Part shown: piece after piece, positions 18,315-27,222 of the stretch
Layout: the number at the start of each line of letters is the position of its first letter
How positions within the stretch are numbered: the stretch's first letter is position 1
NCBI GenBank assembly: GCA_002457435.1
Contig: NTLA01000008.1
Coordinates: 1 to 64,000, forward strand
DNA length: 64,000 nt
Origin: Acidimicrobiales bacterium MED-G01
Lineage (GTDB): Bacteria > Actinomycetota > Acidimicrobiia > Acidimicrobiales > Poriferisodalaceae
Direction of reading: 5' to 3'
Notes under the pieces: model-generated
Seen by the model: only the letters and a program-made list of their open reading frames with translations
Database searches by the model: none
Told to the model about the DNA's origin: nothing
Program-made: the position numbers and the translations under genes

Positions 18315-19157
18315 ATGGAAAAACTTGTTGGTAAGACTGCAGTGGTAACCGGGGCGGCATCTGGGATGGGTTTAGCGATGGCTCGACGCTTCGCCCGTGA
18401 GGATATGAATGTTGTGCTTTCCGATATAGATGAAGCGAAGCTCGACGCGGCAGTCAGCGAAATTCGGGGAGATGGGGGCAACGTCGAGGGAGTGGTGACT
18501 GACGTTGCTTTGGAGGCTGACAATGCCCAACTTCTAGATACATCGATTGATGCTTTTGGAACGGTCGATGTTGTTTGTCTCAATGCTGGGGTACAGGGAT
18601 CGATTGGCCGCTCTTGGGCGCTCTCCAACGAGGACTACAAGTGGACTCTGGGGATTCTTCTTGACGGGGTTGTCCATGGAGTTCGTACGTTTGTGCCTCA
18701 TCTTGTTGAGCAAGACGAAGGTCATGTTGTCATCACCGCGTCGATAGCGGGACACATCTCTTCTCCTTTTGGAGCCCCGTACAACATTGCCAAGCACGGT
18801 GTAGCGACACTCGCGGAGACGCTTTTTCATGAATTGAAAGTTGAAAGATCAAACGTGGGTGTGACCTGTCTTTGCCCTGGCTTTGTGAACACCAATATCG
18901 TCAACGCGACTGCGGCCCGTGAGAGTGGTGCAGTTGGCTCGGCAGTAGATGATCGGGGAGACCAGATGCTCGAATTTACGCAACGGGCTTTGAGCGGAGG
19001 GCTAGATCCCGAGGTTGTTGGTCAACAAGTTTTCGATGCCATCTCTAGCAACCAGTTTTGGTTGTTTACCGATGAAGACTGGGACGAACCTATCGCTGCT
19101 AGAGCCGAGCAGATCGTTCAAAGAAGTGCTCCGCGCCTCCAGCGACCGTCGCAATAA
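18315..19157 (+). CDS. Short-chain dehydrogenase/reductase (SDR)
   Basis: Classical SDR, 280 residues. Cofactor loop TGAASGMGLAMA (about residues 12-23), LNAG, catalytic Ser in VVITASIAG and the YNIAK tetrad Tyr/Lys are all present. The Asp after beta-2 (LSDIDEAKL) favours NAD(H). Likely oxidises a hydroxyl or reduces a keto group. Starts 56 bases from the chosen start of the divergent acyl-CoA dehydrogenase; that gap holds the short palindrome GAACTGTTC (18290-18298), which could be part of a shared control region. Confidence 0.9.
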   Translation: MEKLVGKTAVVTGAASGMGLAMARRFAREDMNVVLSDIDEAKLDAAVSEIRGDGGNVEGVVTDVALEADNAQLLDTSIDAFGTVDVVCLNAGVQGSIGRSWALSNEDYKWTLGILLDGVVHGVRTFVPHLVEQDEGHVVITASIAGHISSPFGAPYNIAKHGVATLAETLFHELKVERSNVGVTCLCPGFVNTNIVNATAARESGAVGSAVDDRGDQMLEFTQRALSGGLDPEVVGQQVFDAISSNQFWLFTDEDWDEPIAARAEQIVQRSAPRLQRPSQ

Positions 19158-19256
19158 TGACGATGTGATTGTCACGGAAGTCGGTTGTGCAGCCGACAGG
19201 CACGACCCTATGTGTGAGAAGGTGATGCAAGGTCTGATTACCAAACGGAGGCTCCT

Positions 19257-20168
19257 ATGCGTATAGGTATCTTCAGCGGTCCCGCTGGCAAACTGTTCAA
19301 CGTCGAAGAAGCTGTCACTGACGCTCGAAATGCTCAGGAAGCAGGATTCCCATCCTATTGGCTGCCGCAAATGCCTATGGGAGTCGATGCTTTGACTTCG
19401 CTGAGTCATATCGGCGCAACAGTGCCGGAAATTGAACTGGGTACTGCTGTCATCCCCACTTATCCCAGACACCCGATGGTTATGGCTCAACAAGCCCTGT
19501 CGGTTACATCAATCATTGGTGACCGTCTGGCGTTAGGGATAGGTCTATCCCATAAGCCAGTTATAGAGAAACAGTATGGATATGAATTCGACAAGCCGGT
19601 GCGTCATCTGCGGGAATATCTTGAGGTTTTGAATCCTCAGTTACGAGATGAGCCAGTCCGTTTCGAGGGAGAAACACTGGTTGGTCGTAACCCATCGTTA
19701 GGCCTTCAAGCTCCTGTGCCGCAGGTCCTCGTAGCTGCTCTAGGTCCTCAAATGCTTCGGTTAACTGGACGGTTAGCTGATGGCACCATCACGTGGATGA
19801 CTGGAAACAAGACTTTGGCAGAGTTGACGGTCCCTGAGATTTGTGGTGCAGCTGAAGAGGCTGAACGACCCAAGCCGCGTGTGCTTGCTGGCCTTCCGGT
19901 TCTATGCACTGACGACATTGACGCAGGAATGGAGAGAGCCTCGAAAGTTTGGCAAATGTACGGTACGTTGCCGAGCTATCGAGCGATGCTGGACCATGAG
20001 GGTCTCGCAGGTCCAGAAGAGATTGCCATCGTCGGCAACGAAGCAGAGATTAAGGACCGGCTTCAAGCAACCATCGATGCGGGAGCTGATGACATTATTG
20101 TCGCGGAGTTCGGAGGGAACCCCGACGAGCGAGACCGGACTCGTGCTGCACTTGCTGCGCTGCTTTAG
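19257..20168 (+). CDS. Luciferase-like F420-dependent oxidoreductase
   Basis: 303-residue luciferase-like TIM barrel beginning RIGIFSG. Blocks ELGTAVIPTYPRHP, DRLALGIGLSHKP and a C-terminal FGGNPDERDRTRAAL resemble the actinobacterial TIGR03564-type F420-dependent oxidoreductases. It has a strong GGAGG Shine-Dalgarno. The fold and length differ from the two longer paralogues at 12428 and 26092, so it is a separate subfamily. Substrate unknown. It stands between an SDR and a convergent split-barrel protein that may also use F420. Confidence 0.85.
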   Translation: MRIGIFSGPAGKLFNVEEAVTDARNAQEAGFPSYWLPQMPMGVDALTSLSHIGATVPEIELGTAVIPTYPRHPMVMAQQALSVTSIIGDRLALGIGLSHKPVIEKQYGYEFDKPVRHLREYLEVLNPQLRDEPVRFEGETLVGRNPSLGLQAPVPQVLVAALGPQMLRLTGRLADGTITWMTGNKTLAELTVPEICGAAEEAERPKPRVLAGLPVLCTDDIDAGMERASKVWQMYGTLPSYRAMLDHEGLAGPEEIAIVGNEAEIKDRLQATIDAGADDIIVAEFGGNPDERDRTRAALAALL

Positions 20169-20202
20169 AGTTGACGTCGCTGCGGCGATCGCCAGGAATT
20201 GA

Positions 20203-20625
20203 TCAACCTAAGACGTCGCTTCTCCATCTGCGCGGCTTGATGGTGACCTTCGCTTCTTCGTGGCCAGGAAATGAATCGGCGTACTGGTTGCCGAGTTCTT
20301 CACCTAGGTATCGGATAGCGATATCTCGAAGTAGGTTGTCACGTTCTTCTGGGGTTAATAATTCGACTGATGCTTCTCCTTCGGCTGTGACATAGCGATA
20401 TGGAAGGTGTTCGTCTTGAACGCAGATGGTTGCCGCTCCATGACGACGCAAAAGCACCGATTTGGCCGATGCATAGGCCATGGCGATTTCGAAGCCGGTT
20501 TCGTTCGAGTATCGATACCAGATCGGTGCGCATAGAGGTCCTTTGTCAGCTCGCTCGATGGCTAAGACGCCCACACGTACCTCATCGAGAAAATTGTCGC
20601 GTTCGGATACTGTCATTTCTGCCAT
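20203..20625 (-). CDS. Pyridoxamine 5'-phosphate oxidase-like split-barrel (FDOR-type) protein
   Basis: 140-residue split beta-barrel protein. LDEVRVGVLAIERADKG followed by PLCAPIWYRYSN is the typical start of flavin/deazaflavin (FMN or F420) binding proteins of this fold. The frame extends upstream to 20691, but the ATG at 20625 follows a clear GGAGA and is used. Its ATG shares one base with the stop of the MFS gene (TGATG), so it is translationally coupled as the last gene of an ECH / CoA-transferase / MFS / FDOR unit. Probable reductase or oxidase of a small molecule, or a cofactor-binding protein. Confidence 0.82.
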   Translation of the reverse strand: MAEMTVSERDNFLDEVRVGVLAIERADKGPLCAPIWYRYSNETGFEIAMAYASAKSVLLRRHGAATICVQDEHLPYRYVTAEGEASVELLTPEERDNLLRDIAIRYLGEELGNQYADSFPGHEEAKVTIKPRRWRSDVLG

Positions 20626-21761
20626 CAGGTCTCCTCTTTCTCTAGTTGCATGGCGAAGGGTAGCGCTGCGATCGCAAGTATGACGGTCCAACTCAGAGCT
20701 AAACGAATATCGCCTAGCGCTTCAGCGAGAGCTCCGACGATGGGTCGGGCTGTTGCCCCTAGTAGCCCACTAACGCCGAAGACAACGCCAACGGTGAAAC
20801 CAGTTCGCGAGTCGCCACCAATTTTGCTTGCTATCGCGAGAGAAACTGGAAATAATCCGAAACCGAAGGTCGCTATCGCGCCGACGGCGATTAGGGAAGC
20901 AAGACCAGATGTTTGGGAGAAAATCAGAACGGAAAGAATCGTTCCGAGGTTGGCACATACAAAGAGTTTTTTTCCTCCGAAGCGGTCATAGATGCGCCCC
21001 CCGACGGGTTGTGCGACCACGCCGATGAACAGCATGATTGTGAGTGTCGCGCCAGCGGTGACCTCAGCCCAACCTTCGTCGACCAACATTTTGACGACGA
21101 AGGTCACGAAGCTGTACAGCACTGTGTTTAACAGGCCGAAAGCGAAGGCGGCTATGACGATGGGTTTGCCGAGCGCACCCTTGAGGGCTGCTTCGGGGTT
21201 GGGGTTGCTTTCGGGGAGGTACACCCAAAGACCCGTGCCTGCACCAACGATGGGGATGGCGACGATGATCATCGCCCAGCGCCAATCAAGGGCTGCAATT
21301 GCCAATGTTGCGATAGCAGGAGCTAAGAAGTGACCGACAGATCCTCCCCACCCGTGGATACCGAGCATTCTTCCTCGGTCGTTGGGATAGGCATTAACGA
21401 CGAAAGCGGTTGCTTGAGGATGGTACGCCGCTGCGCCAAGGCCACAAAGAAGGCTCACGACGGTGATGAACCAAAATGACGGCGCCGCTGCCATCAGCAG
21501 AAAGCCGGTGCCTCCGATGAAAAAGCCGACGCTGAGAATTAGCTTTCGTTTTCCTCGTTTGTCTGCGACATGCCCAATAAGTGGCTGAAGGACACCAGTG
21601 CAGAGGCTGAAGGCGAATGAAAGGAGACCTAATTCGGTGTAATCCAAATCCCACTCTCTTGCCAGAGCGGGTAGGAATGCTGGAAGGACCGTGGCATAAA
21701 AATCGTTGACTACGTGTACAGCAACAAAGGTGCCCAGAATTGCCCGAGGGGAGGCGATCAT
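20625..21761 (-). CDS. Major facilitator superfamily transporter
   Basis: 378 residues, about twelve transmembrane segments. GHVADKRGKRKLI (about residues 62-74) is a clear MFS motif A, repeated in the second half as GRIYDRFGGKK. Such sequences are often grouped with fosmidomycin-resistance or nitrate/sugar transporters, but the substrate cannot be assigned. Coupled on both sides: its ATG overlaps the CoA-transferase stop by one base and its stop overlaps the FDOR start by one. It is therefore a likely importer or exporter for the compound handled by the CoA-transferase. Confidence 0.9.
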   Translation of the reverse strand: MIASPRAILGTFVAVHVVNDFYATVLPAFLPALAREWDLDYTELGLLSFAFSLCTGVLQPLIGHVADKRGKRKLILSVGFFIGGTGFLLMAAAPSFWFITVVSLLCGLGAAAYHPQATAFVVNAYPNDRGRMLGIHGWGGSVGHFLAPAIATLAIAALDWRWAMIIVAIPIVGAGTGLWVYLPESNPNPEAALKGALGKPIVIAAFAFGLLNTVLYSFVTFVVKMLVDEGWAEVTAGATLTIMLFIGVVAQPVGGRIYDRFGGKKLFVCANLGTILSVLIFSQTSGLASLIAVGAIATFGFGLFPVSLAIASKIGGDSRTGFTVGVVFGVSGLLGATARPIVGALAEALGDIRLALSWTVILAIAALPFAMQLEKEET

Positions 21762-22981
21762 CAGTTGCTCTTGGGGATGCTCGAAATAAGCACTCCGCTG
21801 GCTTCTAAGTCGTCGATTTCAAGGTCTGAAAGACCCAAGGACCTCAATACCTCCCTGTTGTGTTCGCCTTGAAATGGCGGCAAACCTGCGTCGGGTAACT
21901 CGCAGCCACCGAAAATCCAGGGAGGTGCAGGTACTCGAGCAGTTCCACCCGATCGGTCTTCTACCTCTCGGATAGCTCCGCGTTCCATTGCCCATTCCGA
22001 TTCCGCTATTTCCGATACAGATCGAATCGTGCCGACTGCTAACCCAGCTTCGCTTACTTGAGCTTCGAGCTCTTCAATGGTTCTGAAAGTAAGCACCCAA
22101 GCACGAATTTCTGCGAGTAGATCCTCCCAGTTGTCGCGACGAAACTGAGCGGTGATAAATCGAGGGTCTAGGAGTAGGTCGTTCCTTCTCATCATTGCGC
22201 AGTACCTCTGAAACACAAAGGTTGAAACTGGGCTGGCAGCAATAGTTATTTTTTGACCGTCAGGCAGTTCGATGATTGGAGACTCGGGTGCGCTGAGGGC
22301 GAGGGGCTCACCTTCGACGTCGATACCTGAAAGTTCGTAGCTGACTCGATCGTTGACGCTAAGAATTGAGGAGACCATAGATACGTCAACATGTTGACCT
22401 TCGCCGGTCTGGCTTCGGTGAGCTAATGCTGCAAGGGTCGCAATTACGCCCTGCAAACCGGTGTACACATCAGCGTGGTTGTAGGCATCGTTTTCGGTTC
22501 GAATCAAAGCGTCACCGTAATGACGGCCAATGATTTCGGTGAAGCCAGCTTCAGCTTGAACGGTTGGCGCGAACGCTGGTCGGTTCCGCCATGGCCCAGA
22601 TTGTCCGTAGCCGCTAATGGAAACCATGATGATGTCGGGGTTTATTGCTGTTAGCTGTGCGAAACCTAAACCGAAAAGGTCGAGCGTGCCTGGCCGAAAG
22701 TTTTCAACAACGATGTCGGCGTCTGCAACCAGCTTCTTAATGATCTCTTGTGCCTCAGAAAAGTTGAGGTCCAAAGATATTGCCTGTTTCCCAGCGTTTT
22801 GTTGGGCGAAGTAGAGAGACATGGGTCCGACGTGAGGTTGACCGCTTCGTCCAGTGTCAGGAGCTGGGGGTTCGATCTTGATCACTTCAGCCCCTAAATC
22901 GCGTAAAGCTTTAGTGCAGTGAGGTCCGGCGAGAACTCGAGTGAAGTCGATGACACGAATGCCGGATAGAGGTGCTGTCAT
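21761..22981 (-). CDS. Family III CoA-transferase (CaiB/BaiF type)
   Basis: Moves CoA between acyl groups to activate a carboxylic acid. 406 residues. The N-terminus LSGIRVIDFTRVLAGP is the family signature, followed by LGAEVIKIEPP, and VENFRPGTLDLFGLGF. The catalytic Asp is expected in the NHADVYTGLQG region, where the Asp follows NHA. Overlaps the preceding enoyl-CoA hydratase gene by four bases (ATGA) and the MFS gene by one, so the three are expressed together. The acid activated is unknown. Confidence 0.92.
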   Translation of the reverse strand: MTAPLSGIRVIDFTRVLAGPHCTKALRDLGAEVIKIEPPAPDTGRSGQPHVGPMSLYFAQQNAGKQAISLDLNFSEAQEIIKKLVADADIVVENFRPGTLDLFGLGFAQLTAINPDIIMVSISGYGQSGPWRNRPAFAPTVQAEAGFTEIIGRHYGDALIRTENDAYNHADVYTGLQGVIATLAALAHRSQTGEGQHVDVSMVSSILSVNDRVSYELSGIDVEGEPLALSAPESPIIELPDGQKITIAASPVSTFVFQRYCAMMRRNDLLLDPRFITAQFRRDNWEDLLAEIRAWVLTFRTIEELEAQVSEAGLAVGTIRSVSEIAESEWAMERGAIREVEDRSGGTARVPAPPWIFGGCELPDAGLPPFQGEHNREVLRSLGLSDLEIDDLEASGVLISSIPKSN

Positions 22982-23757
22982 GTTCCCTGAAAGATCGCGG
23001 TGCCAGGACCCGATTCGCTGAATGACTCCAGTCCTCGTTGGAGATCATCCGAAGCCCAAACTTTTTGGGCAGCACTCTCTTGGGATTGGTCGGCTGAACG
23101 AACCCCTTCATTCGAAGCAATAACGGCGAGTTCTTTGATAGCTGAATAGGCCACGGTTGGACCCGCGGCCAGTTGTTGTGCCCAAGACCGAGATGCCTCC
23201 TCAAGAGCGTCATCTGCAACGACGGCATTTATAACACCCCAGCGTTCAAGCAGTTCAGGGTCATGTCGGCGACCGAACATGGCTATTTCTTTGCCCCGCG
23301 CCATCCCAGCTCGTTCGACGACTCTTTGAACCCCACCTAGGAGAGGCATGAGTCCGATAGAAGTTTCGACCAATCCGAGGCGAGCTGAAGCCGATGCCAT
23401 GATGAAGTCGCAGGCTAGAGCTATTTCGAAACCGCCCCCCAGAGCTAAACCGTGCACAGCAGCAATGGTGGGGAGAGGAATTGCTGCTAGTCGATCGAGT
23501 ACCTCGGCCGCAGGTGAACCGTCACTTCCGTCTGCACCGAAGCCATCTACATCGGCTCCAGCGGAGAAATGTTTCATCTCGCTCTTGAGAAGAATCGCTC
23601 TCGCTTCTGAGTCAATGGCCCCTTCAAAGGTCTGGATCAGATCTTCGATGAAGACGCGGTTGAGAAGGTTGTGGGGTGGTTTCGCCATTGTCACGACGGC
23701 TACTGCGCCATCGAGTTCAACTTGTATGTGCTCGGTTGGTTGATGCTGGGCCACCAT
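22978..23757 (-). CDS. Enoyl-CoA hydratase/isomerase family protein
   Basis: 259 residues from the ATG at 23757, which follows AAGGGGA; the frame extends to 23811 without such a site. First oxyanion block EMKHFSAGADVDGFG, second HGLALGGGFEIALACDFIMA, then ETSIGLMPLLGGVQRV. The canonical second catalytic Glu is at the start of the ETSIGL block (VE-T), as in true hydratases. Four-base overlap with the CoA-transferase gene suggests the pair hydrates the CoA ester formed next door. The nitroreductase gene lies 105 bases upstream. Confidence 0.9.
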   Translation of the reverse strand: MVAQHQPTEHIQVELDGAVAVVTMAKPPHNLLNRVFIEDLIQTFEGAIDSEARAILLKSEMKHFSAGADVDGFGADGSDGSPAAEVLDRLAAIPLPTIAAVHGLALGGGFEIALACDFIMASASARLGLVETSIGLMPLLGGVQRVVERAGMARGKEIAMFGRRHDPELLERWGVINAVVADDALEEASRSWAQQLAAGPTVAYSAIKELAVIASNEGVRSADQSQESAAQKVWASDDLQRGLESFSESGPGTAIFQGT

Positions 23758-23862
23758 TTCCCCTTCAGGTCGACTTTGGGAGTCTTGCAGAGATGGCCGA
23801 GTGGCGCTCAAGCTCGTACTTTCGAGAGAAGCCCTCCGGTTGGCACCGCTAGTGGTGGTTTA

Positions 23863-24549
23863 CTAGTCGTCGAATCCGACGAAGCTAGCTACTTCCTCAA
23901 CTGTTCGTCGTGTTGATTTGACGTCATTCGCGATGAAATCTTCGTCAGGGTATCCCATAGCGACACAGGTCATAATCACTTGATCCTCTGGAATGTTTGC
24001 ATGTTCGCGAACAACATCGGATTGCATGATGCCTTGCCCGTTAATTACACAACCGAGGCCTTTCGTAGAAGCAGCAAGTACTAGGCCGTAAGTTACGGCG
24101 CCGCAATCGAAGTGACCCACGGTGTCGTGTTCAAGGGTTCGATCACAGGTAACGACAACCGAAACCGGGGCATCGAACTGACGAAATCCGCGCATCGCCC
24201 AATCGCGGCGGCGTTCTTTGTCCTCCCATCCAATTCCCATGGACTCGAAAAGTTGAACAGCGATCTCTATTTGTCTATCCCTATGCACCCCTTCATATCC
24301 GTGGTTGAGAGAAATTTCTCGCTGGGGGGCTGCACCGCTTACCATTCGTTCGGTGTTGCCTTCTCGGATTAGGTCCAGGGGTTTTCCGGTCAGAACATGG
24401 AAATGCCATGGTTGGGTGTTCATCGATGATGGGGCACCTCCAGCGATTTCTATTATTTCTTCGATGACCTCTCTTGGCACAGGTTCGTTCCGGTAACCCC
24501 GAACGCTGCGGCGTTCCTCAACCATGTTTTTAAAAGAAGCTGTGTCCAT
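23863..24549 (-). CDS. Nitroreductase family protein
   Basis: FMN-dependent NAD(P)H oxidoreductase, 228 residues. The N-terminal RRSVRGYRNEPVP and APSSMNTQPWHFHVLTG are the FMN-binding signature of the NfsB/FRase fold, and the C-terminal VMTCVAMGYPDEDF closes the domain. Natural substrates of this group include nitroaromatics, quinones, enones and iodotyrosine-like compounds. It precedes the ECH / CoA-transferase / MFS / FDOR unit on the same strand and is divergent from a VOC-family gene across a 96-base control region with several inverted repeats (for example CAGCAGG 24586-24592 with CCTGCTG 24611-24617). Confidence 0.9.
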   Translation of the reverse strand: MDTASFKNMVEERRSVRGYRNEPVPREVIEEIIEIAGGAPSSMNTQPWHFHVLTGKPLDLIREGNTERMVSGAAPQREISLNHGYEGVHRDRQIEIAVQLFESMGIGWEDKERRRDWAMRGFRQFDAPVSVVVTCDRTLEHDTVGHFDCGAVTYGLVLAASTKGLGCVINGQGIMQSDVVREHANIPEDQVIMTCVAMGYPDEDFIANDVKSTRRTVEEVASFVGFDD

Positions 24550-24645
24550 CTAAAGTTCTCGTTTCATAGTTGCTGCACTGAACTACAGCAGGTCGTCGGT
24601 GGTAAGCCAACCTGCTGCAACATAACAGTGTCTAGGATTGATGAC

Positions 24646-25050
24646 ATGGGTCTCCGAGCTATAGGTGTCACTATCGATTGTTCAGATCCGGAACGACTCG
24701 CAGATTTTTGGTCTGAGGCAATCGGGTTTACCCATCGAGAAGGAAATGGTGGGCCTTACATCACGATTTCGAATTCTGATGTCGACCGCGCAGTCAATCA
24801 CCTGACATTCCAGAAAGTGCCTGAAGGCAAGTCAGCAAAAAATCGTGTCCACCTTGACATGTTCGTTGATGACATCGCTGCTGAAGTCGAACGGTTGGTT
24901 GGTATAGGAGCAGCGGTCATTTCTCCCGCTGGTGATCCGAGTCACCTCGGCTTTGTTGCGGTAGTGCTCACAGATCCCGAAGGCGGAGAGTTTTGCGTAG
25001 TGGGCCGCCCTGACTATCAGCCTGCAAGCAGCGACTCAACGGATTCCTGA
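24646..25050 (+). CDS. VOC-superfamily (glyoxalase-like) protein
   Basis: 134 residues from the ATG at 24646 (a GTG at 24628 is also in frame). Beta-alpha-beta-beta-beta modules start with GVTIDCSDPERLADFWSEAIGF and end with AVVLTDPEGGEFCVVG, typical of the glyoxalase-like subgroup common in actinobacteria. NRVHLDMFVDD supplies the HLD motif. Members bind metal or small ligands; enzymes and resistance proteins both occur, so no reaction is assigned. The last 34 bases overlap the convergent oxidoreductase gene. Confidence 0.82.
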   Translation: MGLRAIGVTIDCSDPERLADFWSEAIGFTHREGNGGPYITISNSDVDRAVNHLTFQKVPEGKSAKNRVHLDMFVDDIAAEVERLVGIGAAVISPAGDPSHLGFVAVVLTDPEGGEFCVVGRPDYQPASSDSTDS

Positions 25051-25970
25051 ACCTTTAGGGCTTCATCGAAAGAGGCAATTGTGTGTTCATCACCATTCAT
25101 CATTCGATCGAGTTGATGTAATTGGGCTGAATAAGCCTCAGCACCTAGCTGGTCGCGACCAGAGGAAAAAAGGTCCACCCATTCATCTGCGGTTGCAGCT
25201 TGAAGTTGGTACCAATCCCAAACGCGTAACGATCCATTGGTGCCTCGAAAGGTTAGGTCCACTACGTCCGGGCCGTGTCCGAGGCTAGTTCCTGCCAAGG
25301 TGAGGGGAATGGACTGCGATGAGAAGAGAGCCAGCGCTGTTTGTTCACATAGCGAACCGGTAGCCCCATCTTCGTAGTCGATGTAACTGTTTTCGAGGGT
25401 GACTTCGCCCAGAATCCGGGACGTCAGGAAAATGAAATGGGAAACGACTTCGCGAACCCACCCCCCTTGGTCCCGCAGGCGTAACCACTGTGCTTTCTCA
25501 TGCCACCCTCGCGGCCATTTAGAGAAGTGCAACCTAAGGTCCGCGCGGATCAGATCCCCCAGATCCCGGTTAGTTAGCTTTTGTTGTAGTTCTGCGGCGG
25601 AGGGAGCGGAGCTAAAAACGAAGTTGACCCCGGCTGGGAGCCCGCTCTGGTTGACTGCAGCTACGAGTTCGCGACTCGATTGCAGGTCCACGCCGAGGGG
25701 CTTCTCACAAAAGATCGCAGTCTTGTGTGACAAGCAGTCAAGAACGTATTGCTGATGATGTAGTGGTGGTACCGCTACGTAAACCAGATCACATTCAGCG
25801 ATCACTTCGTCAGCGCTCGAAGCGATTCTGACGGAATCTCTATGGGAGGAACAGGCTTCTTGGTCTATGTCCCAAGCTGAGACTAGGTCGAAGGCATTAT
25901 GAAGGTTGAATTGTTCGACAAATCTGGACCCGACTGTCCCGAGTCCGATGATTCCTACGCGGTGAGCCAT
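25017..25970 (-). CDS. Gfo/Idh/MocA family oxidoreductase
   Basis: NAD(P)-dependent dehydrogenase, 317 residues. The N-terminal Rossmann loop is VGIIGLGTVGSRF; YVAVPPLHHQQYV and IFCEKPLGVDLQSS carry the family EKP motif with the catalytic Lys. The C-terminal domain is a beta-sheet substrate domain. Substrates in this family are sugars, inositols, biliverdin or trans-dihydrodiols, so the reaction stays open. The 3' end overlaps the VOC gene by 34 bases in convergent orientation, an unusually long overlap of two coding sequences. Confidence 0.88.
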   Translation of the reverse strand: MAHRVGIIGLGTVGSRFVEQFNLHNAFDLVSAWDIDQEACSSHRDSVRIASSADEVIAECDLVYVAVPPLHHQQYVLDCLSHKTAIFCEKPLGVDLQSSRELVAAVNQSGLPAGVNFVFSSAPSAAELQQKLTNRDLGDLIRADLRLHFSKWPRGWHEKAQWLRLRDQGGWVREVVSHFIFLTSRILGEVTLENSYIDYEDGATGSLCEQTALALFSSQSIPLTLAGTSLGHGPDVVDLTFRGTNGSLRVWDWYQLQAATADEWVDLFSSGRDQLGAEAYSAQLHQLDRMMNGDEHTIASFDEALKVQESVESLLAG

Positions 25971-26091
25971 ATGGAGAGTCTGTCATTTCATCGGTTCTGA
26001 AGTTGAGAGATTCCCTCTGATCGAGACGAAGGCAGCACCAGATTTGCGAAGCGGTGTAGTTTCGTGGTGTTACCAATTCAGGGGGTACCTT

Positions 26092-27198
26092 ATGCACACC
26101 GGCTACACAGTTGTTTTCCAAAATCCGTTTAATGGGTTGCCTGATCACGAGGTTTATGCCGAAGAACTGCGTCTTTGCGATCTAGCCGTCGAACTTGGCT
26201 TCAAGTCGTTGTGGACTGTTGAGCATCATTTCGATGACTACACCATGTGTCCTGAGCCCGTTCAGTTCTTGTCTTACATGGCCGGTAAACACCCCGACAT
26301 ATTGCTTGGATCCGGGGTCATAGTGCTGCCGTGGCATGATCCACTGCGAATCACTGAGGACATAGCTCTGCTTGACACTATGTCTGAAGGGCGCATGATC
26401 TTAGGGATCGGCCGGGGATTGGCACGAATCGAATACGAGGGTTTCAGAGTTGACATGAACTCGTCGCGTGAACGTCTTGTGTCATATGCAGGTCTTGTAC
26501 TTGATGCTCTTGAGTCAGGAAAAATGGAGTACGAGAACGAGTTCGGCACCCAACCTCTGCGCGAAATTCGGCCCCGCCCCCAACACTCGTTTAAGGGGCG
26601 TGCGTATGCTGCAGCTGTTTCGCCAGAGTCGATGCCCTTAATGGCTGAACTTGGGTATGGAGTGCTTGTGATTCCACAAAAACCGTGGACTGTAGTGCAA
26701 GAAGACCTTGCCGAATACAACCGCGTGTACGAGGAGGTAAATGGAGAGCCAGGACCTCCGCCCTTCTCTGGGGGTTCAGTTTTTGTCGATGAGAGCGCAG
26801 ATCGGGCAGAAGAGATGGCCCGCAAATATATCGGCGCAAACTATGAGAGCGTTATGCGCCATTACGAGTTTCAGAAGGCACCGCATGAGGGGGTGAAGGG
26901 CTACGAGTTCTATACAGGCATAACCGGTTATATAGAAAAACAAGGTGCGGATCGCGCAGCGCAAGATTTCGTTGATTTGATGCCCTGGGGGACTCCAGAG
27001 CAAGTGCTGGAAAAGTTCGCCCACATGAGCAAAATGATCGGAATGAACGCAGTAATGCCTGGGTTCAGCTACGGCGGCATGCCGTTCGACGACGCAGAGG
27101 CTTCAATGAGGTTATTTGCCGACAAGTGCCTGCCGGAGCTCCTCAGCTGGGAATGTGCCCCACTTCAAGTTCCTGGAGCGAAACCTGAGTACCGGTAG
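26092..27198 (+). CDS. Luciferase-like (LLM class) oxidoreductase, paralogue of 12428-13525
   Basis: 368 residues from the ATG at 26092, which follows AGGGGG; the frame is open from 26044. Blocks LWTVEHHFDDYTMCP, VLPWHDPLRIT, GRMILGIGRGLARIEYEGF and KGRAYAAAVSPESM match the protein at 12428 closely across the full length. Both probably descend from a duplication and may use related substrates with FMN or F420. It lies 24 bases upstream of a GGT-family gene in the same direction, so they are likely one transcript. No clear functional link is known between these families. Confidence 0.87.
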   Translation: MHTGYTVVFQNPFNGLPDHEVYAEELRLCDLAVELGFKSLWTVEHHFDDYTMCPEPVQFLSYMAGKHPDILLGSGVIVLPWHDPLRITEDIALLDTMSEGRMILGIGRGLARIEYEGFRVDMNSSRERLVSYAGLVLDALESGKMEYENEFGTQPLREIRPRPQHSFKGRAYAAAVSPESMPLMAELGYGVLVIPQKPWTVVQEDLAEYNRVYEEVNGEPGPPPFSGGSVFVDESADRAEEMARKYIGANYESVMRHYEFQKAPHEGVKGYEFYTGITGYIEKQGADRAAQDFVDLMPWGTPEQVLEKFAHMSKMIGMNAVMPGFSYGGMPFDDAEASMRLFADKCLPELLSWECAPLQVPGAKPEYR

Positions 27199-27222
27199 CA
27201 ACCAAGAGACTTGGAGGTGCCT

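Noticed and set aside
26274-26825. 183-residue minus-strand frame
   Set aside because: Opposite the LLM gene; Ser/Arg-rich shadow composition.
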